Source: an uncultured Streptococcus sp.
GTDB lineage: Bacteria > Bacillota > Bacilli > Lactobacillales > Streptococcaceae
Reading direction: 5' to 3'
Length of the DNA stretch: 17,472 bases
Assembly: GCA_905373305.1 (NCBI GenBank)
Contig: CAJPSM010000020.1
Span: 1-17,472, forward strand
The first letter of the stretch is position 1. Each line of letters opens with the position of its first letter. Below are positions 1 to 6,940 of this stretch, one piece after another. Under the pieces are notes generated by a model. That model had not been told where the DNA came from, did no database searches, and saw only the letters and a program-made list of their open reading frames with translations. Made by a program: the position numbers and the translations under genes.

Positions 1-680
1 CACCAGCGGCTCAAGGACTTGCTAGTGCTACAAAAGACCTACCCGTTATCATGGCTGCTATTACAGACCCAATCGGTGCTAACTTGGTCAAAGATTTGAA
101 AAAACCAGGTGGCAACATCACAGGGGTATCAGACCACAACCCTGCTGAACAACAAGTAGAGTTGATAAAAACTCTCACACCAAATGTGAAAACAATCGGA
201 GCTCTTTACTCAAGTAGCGAAGATAACTCAAAAACACAGGTAGAAGAATTTAAGGCTTATGCTGAAAAAGCAGGTTTGAAAGTCGAAACATTTGCCGTTC
301 CATCAACAAATGAAATTGCTTCAACAGTCAACGTTATGACTAGCAAGGTTGACGCTATCTGGATTCCAATCGATAACGCTATTGCTTCAGCCTTCTCAAC
401 TGTTGTATCAAGCAACCAAACAGCTAAAAAACCAATCTACCCAAGTGCAACTGCCATGGTAGAAGCGGGTGGTTTGGCATCCGTTGTAGTTGATCAACAT
501 GACGTTGGTGTGGCTACTGGTAAGATGATTGCTAAAGTTTTGAAAGGTGAGAAACCAGCTGATACGCCAGTTAATGTCTTTTCAACTGGTAAGTCAGTGA
601 TTAACAAAAAACTAGCGCAGGAACTTGGTATCACCATTCCTGAGTCCGTTCTAAAAGAAGCAGGACAAGTGATTGAATAA
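1..680 (+). CDS. ABC importer solute-binding protein, TrpX/PF04392 family (5' partial)
   Basis: The reading frame is open from base 3, so the gene begins before the window; the ATG at 51 is internal. About 225 C-terminal residues are present, without the signal peptide or lipobox. Sequence reading DPIGANLV then KKPGGNITGVSD is the family hallmark of the PF04392 substrate-binding proteins, and the two-lobe periplasmic-binding pattern continues to a normal end. The family feeds a membrane permease and ATPase, which follow directly. Streptococcal members are usually described as tryptophan or aromatic amino-acid importers (TrpXYZ); that substrate is known for relatives and only inferred here. 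In a Gram-positive cell the protein would be a lipoprotein on the outer face of the membrane. A T-box leader is often found upstream of such operons, but that region lies outside the window. Confidence 0.88.
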   Translation, partial: PAAQGLASATKDLPVIMAAITDPIGANLVKDLKKPGGNITGVSDHNPAEQQVELIKTLTPNVKTIGALYSSSEDNSKTQVEEFKAYAEKAGLKVETFAVPSTNEIASTVNVMTSKVDAIWIPIDNAIASAFSTVVSSNQTAKKPIYPSATAMVEAGGLASVVVDQHDVGVATGKMIAKVLKGEKPADTPVNVFSTGKSVINKKLAQELGITIPESVLKEAGQVIE

Positions 681-687
681 AGATAAA

Positions 688-718
688 GGAGGAGCTGGAG
701 ACATCTCCTCCCATTTTT
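688..718 (+). terminator. Intercistronic hairpin with T-run between binding protein and permease genes
   Basis: A perfect 7-bp stem, GGAGGAG (688-694) pairing with CTCCTCC (705-711), is followed by CA and five T (714-718). It begins 8 bases after the stop codon of the binding-protein gene and ends before the permease gene. This looks like a modest intrinsic terminator. Partial termination here would give more binding protein than membrane components, a common arrangement in ABC operons; the efficiency cannot be read from sequence. Confidence 0.6.
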
Positions 719-731
719 ACTAAAGAAAGAA

Positions 732-749
732 ATGAGTGAAAGATTATGA
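732..749 (+). CDS. Possible five-codon upstream ORF (MSERL) overlapping the permease start
   Basis: ATG at 732 opens a reading frame of five codons ending in TGA at 747-749. That stop overlaps the permease start codon (746-748) in the form ATGA. The permease ATG itself has only a weak GAAAG Shine-Dalgarno-like sequence. Termination-reinitiation coupling from the mini-ORF would be one way to start permease translation. This may be a chance overlap. Confidence 0.25.
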   Translation: MSERL

Positions 750-1612
750 TAGTATCCATTATTTCTCAGGGAATGGTGTGGGCGATTTTAGGTTTGGGAA
801 TCTTTATGACTTTTCGAATTTTGAATTTTCCTGATATGACAACTGAGGGCTCTTTTCCTCTAGGGGGAGCAGTAGCTGTAACCTTGATAACACAAGGGGT
901 GAATCCATTTTTAGCGACCTTGGCTGCAGTAGGAGCAGGTTGCCTAGCTGGTATGGCGACAGGTCTCTTATATACCAAAGGAAAAATTCCAACTCTCTTA
1001 TCAGGGATTTTGGTCATGACTTCTTGCCATTCCATCATGCTGATGATTATGGGACGTGCCAATCTGGGGCTTCTTGGAACCAAGCAAATTCAGGATGTCT
1101 TGCCTTTTGATTCGGATCTCAATCAACTCCTGACAGGATTTATCTTTGTTGCCCTTGTTATTGGTCTCATGCTCTTTTTCCTTGATACTAAACTAGGTCA
1201 AGCCTACATCGCTACAGGTGACAATCCCGATATGGCTCGTAGCTTTGGTATCAATACGGGGCGTATGGAACTCATGGGCTTGGTTCTCTCAAATGGGATT
1301 ATCGCGCTTGCAGGGGCCTTAATTGCTCAACAAGAAGGATATGCAGATGTTTCTCGAGGAATTGGAGTGATTGTCGTAGGGCTTGCTAGCTTGATTATTG
1401 GTGAGGTTTTGTTCAAGAGTTTGACCTTGGCAGAGCGACTCATGACCATCGTTGTAGGGTCTATTGCTTATCAGTTCCTCGTTTGGGGAGTGATTGCTCT
1501 TGGGTTTAATACAAGTTATCTTCGTTTGTACAGCGCCTTGATTTTGGCAGTTTGCCTCATGATTCCAACCTTCAAAAGCAAATACCTGAAAGGAGTCAAG
1601 TTTAGCAAATGA
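746..1612 (+). CDS. ABC importer permease, BPD_transp_2 (LivH-like) type
   Basis: The 288-residue product is almost entirely hydrophobic, with roughly eight membrane-spanning stretches beginning at residue 3. It carries the short charged cytoplasmic segment GDNPDMARSFGI typical of the permeases paired with PF04392 binding proteins and distantly related to branched-chain amino-acid permeases. It should form the translocation channel of the importer whose binding protein precedes it and whose ATPase overlaps its end. Start chosen: ATG at 746; the ATG at 732 runs into a stop after five codons. The last four bases overlap the ATPase start (ATGA), implying translational coupling. The substrate is probably tryptophan or another aromatic amino acid, by family only. 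Confidence 0.9.
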   Translation: MIVSIISQGMVWAILGLGIFMTFRILNFPDMTTEGSFPLGGAVAVTLITQGVNPFLATLAAVGAGCLAGMATGLLYTKGKIPTLLSGILVMTSCHSIMLMIMGRANLGLLGTKQIQDVLPFDSDLNQLLTGFIFVALVIGLMLFFLDTKLGQAYIATGDNPDMARSFGINTGRMELMGLVLSNGIIALAGALIAQQEGYADVSRGIGVIVVGLASLIIGEVLFKSLTLAERLMTIVVGSIAYQFLVWGVIALGFNTSYLRLYSALILAVCLMIPTFKSKYLKGVKFSK

Positions 1613-2367
1613 CAGCAATTGTAGAATTAAAAAATGCTACCAAAGTCATCACGAATGGCTTTGACGAGGAAAAAATCATTCTGAATGATGTTTCTCTTGA
1701 AATTTTCGAACATGATTTCATTACCATCCTAGGTGGAAATGGAGCTGGGAAGTCAACGCTTTTTAACACTATTGCAGGTACCCTACCTTTAACAAGTGGA
1801 AGTATCCGTATCATGGGCGAGGATGTGACTCATTTTTCACCTGAAAAGCGGGCTAAGTACTTGTCTCGTGTCTTTCAGGATCCTAAAATGGGTACGGCTC
1901 CTCGTATGACGGTAGCGGAAAATCTCTTGATTGCCAAGTTTCGTGGTGAGAAGAGAGGACTCCTTCCTAGAAGACTTTCAAGCCATAGAGAAGAGTTTCA
2001 GACAACCATTGAAAAAGTGGGAAATGGTCTTGAAAAACATCTCGACACTCCAATTGAATTTTTATCAGGTGGACAACGTCAGGCCTTGAGTCTCTTGATG
2101 GCAACCTTGAAACGACCAGAGTTGCTCTTGTTGGATGAACACACAGCAGCACTCGACCCCAAGACCAGCGTGGCTTTAATGGCACTAACGGATGAATTTG
2201 TCACAAAAGATAAGCTGACTGCCCTCATGATTACCCACCATATGGAGGATGCGTTGAAGTATGGAAATCGTCTGATTGTCATGAAAGAAGGTCGAATCAT
2301 CCAAGACCTCAATAAAGAAGAAAAAGCTAAGATGAAGATTTCAGACTACTATCAATTATTTGAATAG
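1609..2367 (+). CDS. ABC importer ATP-binding protein
   Basis: This 252-residue nucleotide-binding subunit has all the expected motifs: Walker A GGNGAGKS at residues 42-49, Q-loop glutamine at 90, signature LSGGQ at 152-156, Walker B LLLLDE at 172-177 with the catalytic glutamate E177, and the switch histidine H210. It powers import through the adjacent permease. The start overlaps the permease stop by four bases. GGAG at 1592-1595 lies 13 bases upstream, long for a Shine-Dalgarno sequence, so coupling to permease translation is likely. It is the last gene of the operon, followed by a strong terminator. Length is normal and no motif is damaged. Confidence 0.95.
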   Translation: MTAIVELKNATKVITNGFDEEKIILNDVSLEIFEHDFITILGGNGAGKSTLFNTIAGTLPLTSGSIRIMGEDVTHFSPEKRAKYLSRVFQDPKMGTAPRMTVAENLLIAKFRGEKRGLLPRRLSSHREEFQTTIEKVGNGLEKHLDTPIEFLSGGQRQALSLLMATLKRPELLLLDEHTAALDPKTSVALMALTDEFVTKDKLTALMITHHMEDALKYGNRLIVMKEGRIIQDLNKEEKAKMKISDYYQLFE

Positions 2368-2371
2368 ATGC

Positions 2372-2396
2372 TCACTATTTTCATCAAAAATAGTGA
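2372..2396 (+). other. Perfect 10-bp hairpin after the ABC operon
   Basis: TCACTATTTT (2372-2381) pairs perfectly with AAAATAGTGA (2387-2396) around a 5-base loop, starting 5 bases after the ATPase stop. It has no T-run on the plus strand, so it is not itself a classical terminator. It may protect the mRNA 3' end or assist the terminator that follows. Confidence 0.5.
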
Positions 2397-2403
2397 AGAT
2401 AAA

Positions 2404-2435
2404 CTTAGAAACACGAAAGTGTTTCTGAGTTTTTT
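2404..2435 (+). terminator. Strong Rho-independent terminator of the ABC operon
   Basis: An 11-bp stem, CTTAGAAACAC (2404-2414) with GTGTTTCTGAG (2419-2429), contains one G-U pair, is closed by a GAAA tetraloop and runs straight into six T (2430-2435). This separates the importer operon from dnaG. Confidence 0.92.
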
Positions 2436-2495
2436 ATCCTCCCTTTCTATCAGGAAAAATAAGGCAAAGAGAATTACGGAAAGCGTATGAAATGG

Positions 2496-2524
2496 TTTAC
2501 TTTTTTTCAGAAATAAGCTATACT
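2496..2524 (+). promoter_or_regulatory. Promoter of the dnaG-rpoD operon
   Basis: A -35 of TTTACT (2496-2501) lies exactly 17 bases before a -10 of TATACT (2519-2524), a normal vegetative sigma-factor layout with four of six and five of six consensus matches. It lies between the terminator ending at 2435 and the dnaG ribosome-binding site, giving a leader of about 30 bases. Confidence 0.7.
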
Positions 2525-2549
2525 AGTTAACGTGAAACTATGATAAGAT

Positions 2550-2554
2550 GGAGG
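2550..2554 (+). promoter_or_regulatory. dnaG ribosome-binding site (decides the start codon)
   Basis: GGAGG lies 8 bases before the ATG at 2563. The in-frame ATG at 2548 overlaps this Shine-Dalgarno sequence and has none of its own, so 2563 is the preferred start. Confidence 0.8.
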
Positions 2555-2562
2555 TATTGTGT

Positions 2563-4323
2563 ATGGTTGACAAGCAAGTCATTGAAGAAATCAAAAACAA
2601 TGCCAACATTGTGGAAGTCATAGGTGACGTGATTTCTTTACAAAAGGCTGGACGGAACTATTTAGGGCTCTGTCCTTTTCATGGTGAAAAGACCCCCTCT
2701 TTCAACGTTGTTGAAGACAAGCAGTTTTACCATTGTTTCGGTTGTGGGCGCTCAGGAGATGTTTTTAAGTTCATCGAAGAATACCAAGGTGTGTCCTTTA
2801 TGGAAGCTGTTCAGCTCTTAGGTGAGCGCGTCGGTATTCAACTAGCTATGCCTATCCAGTCTCGTCCTCAACAGGCTTCGCCTCACCAAGCTCTATATGA
2901 TATGCATGAAGAAGCTGCACGCTTTTACCATGCAATCCTCATGACGACCAAGATGGGAGAAGAAGCAAGGGCTTATCTCTACAAACGTGGATTGACGGAT
3001 GATGTTCTGAAGCACTTCCAAATTGGACTAGCTCCAGCCGAGAGAAACTATCTTTACCAACGTTTATCTGGCAAGTTTGAGGAAAAGGATTTATTGGATT
3101 CAGGCTTGTTTTATTTGTCAGATGACAATCAGTTCTTGGATACCTTTTTCGGACGTATTGTCTTTCCTTTGACCAACGACAAAGGGCAGATCATTGCCTT
3201 TTCAGGTCGTATTTGGCAAGAAATTGATACTCAGACTGCCAAGTACAAAAATAGTCGCTCGACTGCAATTTTTAACAAGAGTTACGAATTGTATCATTTG
3301 GACAAGGCTAAAAAGGGAACAGGTAAGATCACAGAACTCTACCTGATGGAAGGTTTCATGGATGTGATCGCGGCCTACCGTGCTGGTATAGAAAATGCTG
3401 TGGCTTCCATGGGGACAGCGCTGAGCAAGGAACATGTTGATCACCTTAAACGCTTCACCAAAAAGATAGTTCTCAGCTATGATGGTGACAAGGCAGGACA
3501 GGCAGCGACAGTCAAAGCTCTGGAAGAATTAAAAGATTTCTCAGTGGAAGTTGTCCGAGTACCTGATGCCATGGACCCAGATGAGTATTTACAAAAGAAT
3601 TCTCCAGAAGATTTGGCCTACCTCTTAACCAAGACACGTATCAGTCCCATAGAGTTCTATATTCACCAACTCAAACCTGAGAATAGTGATAACTTGCAAG
3701 CGCAAATCGAGTTCATTGAAAAGATTGCGCCCTTAATCGCCAAAGAAAAGTCGATCACCGCCCAGAATTCCTATATCCACATTCTGGCGGATAACCTACC
3801 TTCCTTTGATTACCAGCAGGTAGAACAGATTGTAAATGAAAGCCGGATTGTTCAAAGGCAGGAGAGGGTCAGGGAGCAACCTACACCAGTAGCGATTAGT
3901 TTACCTGTGACGCGTCAACTGACAGCAGTTATGAGAGCAGAGGCTCATCTCCTCTATAGGATGGCAGAGAATCCAGTTGTTTTAAATGACTACCGATTAA
4001 GAGAAGATTTTTTCTTTGATACCCCAGAATTTCAGATTCTTTACGAATTATTAAGTGAGCAGGGAGAAATCAGCTCAGAAGAGCTTTCTCATCAGACACC
4101 TGAAGTTGAAAATGCTTGGTACCACGTACTTAGCCTGAATTTGCCAGCTGAGATGTCGCCTCAGGAGCTAGTAGAAGTCGAAGCGACTCGAAACCGTGCC
4201 CTCCTCAGCAAGGACAACATACGAATTAAAAAGAAAGTGCAGGAAGCTAGTCATGTAGGAGATACAGACACAGCCTTGGAAGAATTGCAACGATTGATTT
4301 CCCAAAAGAGAAGAATGGAGTAA
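2563..4323 (+). CDS. dnaG: DNA primase DnaG
   Basis: The 586-residue primase makes the RNA primers for lagging-strand synthesis and associates with the replicative helicase. The N-terminal CHC2 zinc finger is complete (C37, H40, C58, C61). The central RNA-polymerase core follows, then the TOPRIM fold with EGFMD at 263-267 and the metal-binding DGD at 307-309. The C-terminal third matches the helicase-binding region by position and helical character. The start is at 2563, not 2548, because of the ribosome-binding site. It is the first gene of a macromolecular-synthesis operon: rpoD starts two bases after its stop, linking primase and primary sigma-factor production as in many Firmicutes. Length and motifs are normal. 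Confidence 0.96.
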   Translation: MVDKQVIEEIKNNANIVEVIGDVISLQKAGRNYLGLCPFHGEKTPSFNVVEDKQFYHCFGCGRSGDVFKFIEEYQGVSFMEAVQLLGERVGIQLAMPIQSRPQQASPHQALYDMHEEAARFYHAILMTTKMGEEARAYLYKRGLTDDVLKHFQIGLAPAERNYLYQRLSGKFEEKDLLDSGLFYLSDDNQFLDTFFGRIVFPLTNDKGQIIAFSGRIWQEIDTQTAKYKNSRSTAIFNKSYELYHLDKAKKGTGKITELYLMEGFMDVIAAYRAGIENAVASMGTALSKEHVDHLKRFTKKIVLSYDGDKAGQAATVKALEELKDFSVEVVRVPDAMDPDEYLQKNSPEDLAYLLTKTRISPIEFYIHQLKPENSDNLQAQIEFIEKIAPLIAKEKSITAQNSYIHILADNLPSFDYQQVEQIVNESRIVQRQERVREQPTPVAISLPVTRQLTAVMRAEAHLLYRMAENPVVLNDYRLREDFFFDTPEFQILYELLSEQGEISSEELSHQTPEVENAWYHVLSLNLPAEMSPQELVEVEATRNRALLSKDNIRIKKKVQEASHVGDTDTALEELQRLISQKRRME

Positions 4324-4325
4324 TA

Positions 4326-5435
4326 ATGGCAACAAAACAAAAAGAAGTAACTACATTTGATGTGCAAGTAGCAGATTTTATCCGTAACCACAAAAAAACA
4401 GGAACAGCAACAGACGACGAAATCAATTCAAGTCTGGTTATTCCTTTTACCCTAGATGCAGACGGTATTGAAGACCTTTTGCAACGGATTCAGGATGCTG
4501 GAATTTCTATCACAGATAACGAAGGAAATCCAAGTGCACGTGTCCTTAGTACAGAAGAAGAGCCAGAACTCAGTGATGAGGACTTGATTGGCTCAACTTC
4601 AGCCAAGGTTAATGATCCAGTCCGTATGTATTTGAAGGAAATCGGGGTTGTTCCTCTCTTGACCAACGAAGAGGAAAAAGAATTGGCCCTAGCAGTTGAG
4701 GCTGGTGATATCGAAGCCAAACAACGTCTTGCAGAGGCCAACCTTCGTTTGGTGGTTTCTATCGCTAAGCGCTACGTAGGGCGTGGCATGCAGTTTCTTG
4801 ACTTGATTCAAGAAGGAAACATGGGCTTGATGAAGGCAGTGGACAAGTTTGACTATTCAAAAGGATTCAAGTTTTCTACGTATGCAACCTGGTGGATTCG
4901 TCAGGCGATCACTCGTGCCATTGCGGATCAGGCTCGTACCATTCGTATCCCAGTTCACATGGTTGAAACCATTAACAAGCTTGTCCGTGAACAGCGTAAT
5001 CTCCTTCAAGAATTGGGCCAAGATCCAACTCCTGAACAAATCGCTGAGCGTATGGATATGACACCTGACAAGGTGCGTGAAATCTTGAAAATCGCCCAAG
5101 AGCCAGTATCTCTTGAAACACCGATTGGTGAAGAGGACGATAGCCATCTTGGGGACTTTATCGAAGACGAAGTGATTGAAAATCCAGTAGACTACACAAC
5201 GCGTATCGTTTTACGTGAGCAGTTGGATGAAGTGTTAGACACTTTGACTGACCGTGAAGAAAACGTTTTGCGCCTTCGTTTCGGTTTGGATGATGGGAAA
5301 ATGCGCACCCTTGAAGATGTTGGTAAAGTTTTTAACGTAACTCGTGAACGTATCCGTCAGATCGAGGCCAAGGCTTTGAGAAAACTACGCCAACCAAGTC
5401 GCAGCAAACCGCTTCGTGATTTTATTGAAGATTAG
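4326..5435 (+). CDS. rpoD: Primary RNA polymerase sigma factor RpoD (sigma A)
   Basis: This 369-residue protein is the vegetative sigma factor that directs RNA polymerase to -35/-10 promoters. Region 1.2 begins at about NDPVRMYLKEIG (96-107). Region 2 follows, with the core-binding segment FLDLIQEGN (157-165) and the promoter-melting and -10-recognition stretch STYATWWIRQAI (184-195). Region 3 is in the middle, and region 4.2, with the -35 helix-turn-helix LEDVGKVFNVTRERIRQIEA, is at 329-348. The short acidic N-terminus is typical of Firmicute sigma A. The gene starts two bases after the dnaG stop, with GGAG in the dnaG tail serving as ribosome-binding site, so it is co-transcribed and probably translationally coupled. 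No defects are visible. Confidence 0.97.
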   Translation: MATKQKEVTTFDVQVADFIRNHKKTGTATDDEINSSLVIPFTLDADGIEDLLQRIQDAGISITDNEGNPSARVLSTEEEPELSDEDLIGSTSAKVNDPVRMYLKEIGVVPLLTNEEEKELALAVEAGDIEAKQRLAEANLRLVVSIAKRYVGRGMQFLDLIQEGNMGLMKAVDKFDYSKGFKFSTYATWWIRQAITRAIADQARTIRIPVHMVETINKLVREQRNLLQELGQDPTPEQIAERMDMTPDKVREILKIAQEPVSLETPIGEEDDSHLGDFIEDEVIENPVDYTTRIVLREQLDEVLDTLTDREENVLRLRFGLDDGKMRTLEDVGKVFNVTRERIRQIEAKALRKLRQPSRSKPLRDFIED

Positions 5436-5448
5436 AGTGAGGATGAAC

Positions 5449-5778
5449 ATGGCTTATACAGAAGAGCAAATTGAAACGATTAAAACACGCATTTTAAATG
5501 CTCTGGAAGAAGTCATCGACCCTGAGTTGGGAATTGATATTGTCAACCTAGGTTTGATTTATGAAATTCGTTTTGATGGTGAAACTGGTCACACTGAAAT
5601 TGATATGACCTTGACAACTATGGGCTGCCCGCTGGCAGATCTCTTGACAGACCAAATTTACGATGCGATGACAGATGTTCCTGAGGTAACCAATACCGAA
5701 GTTAAATTGGTCTGGTATCCAGCTTGGACTGTCGAAAAAATGAGTCGCTATGCACGCATCGCCTTAGGAATTAAATAA
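5449..5778 (+). CDS. DUF59/MIP18-family iron-sulfur cluster assembly protein (PaaD/SufT-like)
   Basis: The 109-residue product carries the family signature: DPELGIDIVNLGLIY at 24-38 and TTMGCPLADLL at 56-66 with the conserved cysteine C60. Members help mature or deliver Fe-S clusters (SufT in staphylococci, PaaD in phenylacetate operons, MIP18 in eukaryotes), so a role in Fe-S protein maturation is inferred from family. ATG at 5449 is preferred: TGAGG at 5438-5442 is 6 bases upstream, whereas the ATG at 5443 abuts that element and the one at 5416 lies inside rpoD. The gene starts 13 bases after rpoD and is followed by a possible terminator, making it the third gene of the dnaG operon. No other suf-type gene is nearby. 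Confidence 0.88.
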   Translation: MAYTEEQIETIKTRILNALEEVIDPELGIDIVNLGLIYEIRFDGETGHTEIDMTLTTMGCPLADLLTDQIYDAMTDVPEVTNTEVKLVWYPAWTVEKMSRYARIALGIK

Positions 5779-5790
5779 ACAGTAAAAAAT

Positions 5791-5850
5791 AGGAGAGACG
5801 ATTGGAAAATAGGGTAAATTCCTCTTTTTCCTCTAGTCTCTTCTTTCTTT
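5791..5850 (+). terminator. Possible terminator of the dnaG-rpoD operon
   Basis: AGGAGAGAC (5791-5799) can pair with GTCTCTTCT (5836-5844) with one G-U pair, enclosing a long interior that can also fold weakly (AGG with CCT). A T-rich CTTTCTTTT follows. The large loop makes this a weak candidate, but it is the only terminator-like structure before the next promoter. Confidence 0.4.
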
Positions 5851-5872
5851 TGCTGATTTTCTGGAAATAAAA

Positions 5873-5881
5873 TGGTATAAT
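5873..5881 (+). promoter_or_regulatory. cpoA: Extended -10 promoter of the cpoA operon
   Basis: TGGTATAAT is a perfect extended -10 element; the -35 region (CTGATT at 5853-5858) is poor. Transcription starting about seven bases downstream would begin at about 5888-5889, exactly where the preferred cpoA ATG lies (5889). No Shine-Dalgarno sequence fits that ATG, so the message is predicted to be leaderless. Confidence 0.75.
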
Positions 5882-5888
5882 GAATGGT

Positions 5889-6932
5889 ATGGAAAACGAA
5901 AAATTGCGTGTTAATATGCTAAGTTCAAGTGAAAAAGTAGCTGGTCAAGGAGTATCAGGCGCCTACCGTGAGTTGGTACGCCTCCTACATCGAGATGCCC
6001 AAGATCAGTTAATTGTTACGGAGAATCTTCCTATTGAGGCTGATGTAACCCACTTTCATACCATTGATTTCCCTTATTATTTATCTACATTCCAAAAGAA
6101 GCGATCTGGGAGAAAAATTGGCTATGTGCATTTTTTGCCTGATACGCTTGAAGGGAGTTTGAAAATTCCATTTTTCTTAAAGGGAATTGTCAAACGCTAT
6201 GTTTTTTCTTTTTACAACAGAATGGAACACTTGGTGGTGGTCAATCCCATGTTTATCGAGGATTTGGTAGCGGCTGGTATTCCACGTGAAAAAGTAACTT
6301 ATATTCCAAATTTTGTAAATAAGGAAAAATGGCATCCGCTGCCAGCTGACCAAGTGGCAAAACTTCGTCAGGAAATGGATTTAGCTGAGGATCAGTTTGT
6401 TGTTGTTGGTGCAGGTCAGGTTCAGAAACGTAAAGGAATTGATGATTTTATTCGTCTTGCTGAGGAATTGCCAGAAATTACTTTTATCTGGGCTGGTGGT
6501 TTTTCATTTGGCGGAATGACAGATGGTTATGAACGCTATAAAAAAATCATGGACAATCCACCTAAAAATCTAATTTTTCCAGGTATTGTTCCTCCAGAGC
6601 GAATGCGAGAGCTCTATGCTTTAGCGGATCTCTTCTTGCTACCAAGTTACAACGAACTATTCCCTATGACCATCTTAGAGGCAGCTAGTTGTGAAGCGCC
6701 GATTATGCTAAGAGATTTAGATCTATACAAGGTCATTCTCGAAGGGAATTATCGCGCTACAAGTGATGTTTCAGAGATGAGAGAAGCCATTCTCGAATAC
6801 AAAGATCATCCTGAAAAGTTGAAAGACTTGAAAGAAAAAGCTCGCGAAATCTCCAAAGAGTACTCCGAGGAGCACTTGTTGGAAATTTGGTTGAAGTTCT
6901 ATCGGGAGCAGGCAGCTCTAGGCAAGAAGTGA
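5889..6932 (+). CDS. cpoA: CpoA-type glycosyltransferase (probable galactosyl-glucosyl-diacylglycerol synthase)
   Basis: This 347-residue GT-B enzyme of the GT4 type matches pneumococcal CpoA nearly residue for residue at the N-terminus as I recall it. Pneumococcal CpoA adds galactose to glucosyl-diacylglycerol, making the main diglycosyl membrane lipid; mutants have altered beta-lactam susceptibility. The N-terminal acceptor domain contains GQGVSGAYREL near residue 19. The C-terminal donor domain holds the E-x7-E motif (E256, E264) in NELFPMTILEAA. The first in-frame ATG (5880) overlaps the -10 box and cannot be in the transcript from that promoter; ATG 5889 is the likely start, with no ribosome-binding site. 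The next glycosyltransferase begins 8 bases after the stop. The protein probably acts at the cytoplasmic face of the membrane. The exact sugar is inferred from the homologue. Confidence 0.88.
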   Translation: MENEKLRVNMLSSSEKVAGQGVSGAYRELVRLLHRDAQDQLIVTENLPIEADVTHFHTIDFPYYLSTFQKKRSGRKIGYVHFLPDTLEGSLKIPFFLKGIVKRYVFSFYNRMEHLVVVNPMFIEDLVAAGIPREKVTYIPNFVNKEKWHPLPADQVAKLRQEMDLAEDQFVVVGAGQVQKRKGIDDFIRLAEELPEITFIWAGGFSFGGMTDGYERYKKIMDNPPKNLIFPGIVPPERMRELYALADLFLLPSYNELFPMTILEAASCEAPIMLRDLDLYKVILEGNYRATSDVSEMREAILEYKDHPEKLKDLKEKAREISKEYSEEHLLEIWLKFYREQAALGKK

Positions 6933-6940
6933 GGTAATCT

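Noticed and set aside
2548..2562. Upstream in-frame ATG giving DnaG five extra residues
   Set aside because: It overlaps the GGAGG that serves ATG 2563 and has no ribosome-binding site of its own.
5416..5448. Longer starts of the DUF59 gene at 5416 and 5443
   Set aside because: The first lies inside rpoD and the second abuts the TGAGG element; 5449 has the correct 6-base spacing and the family-like N-terminus.
5880..5888. First in-frame ATG of cpoA
   Set aside because: It overlaps the -10 hexamer and would lie upstream of the predicted transcript start.
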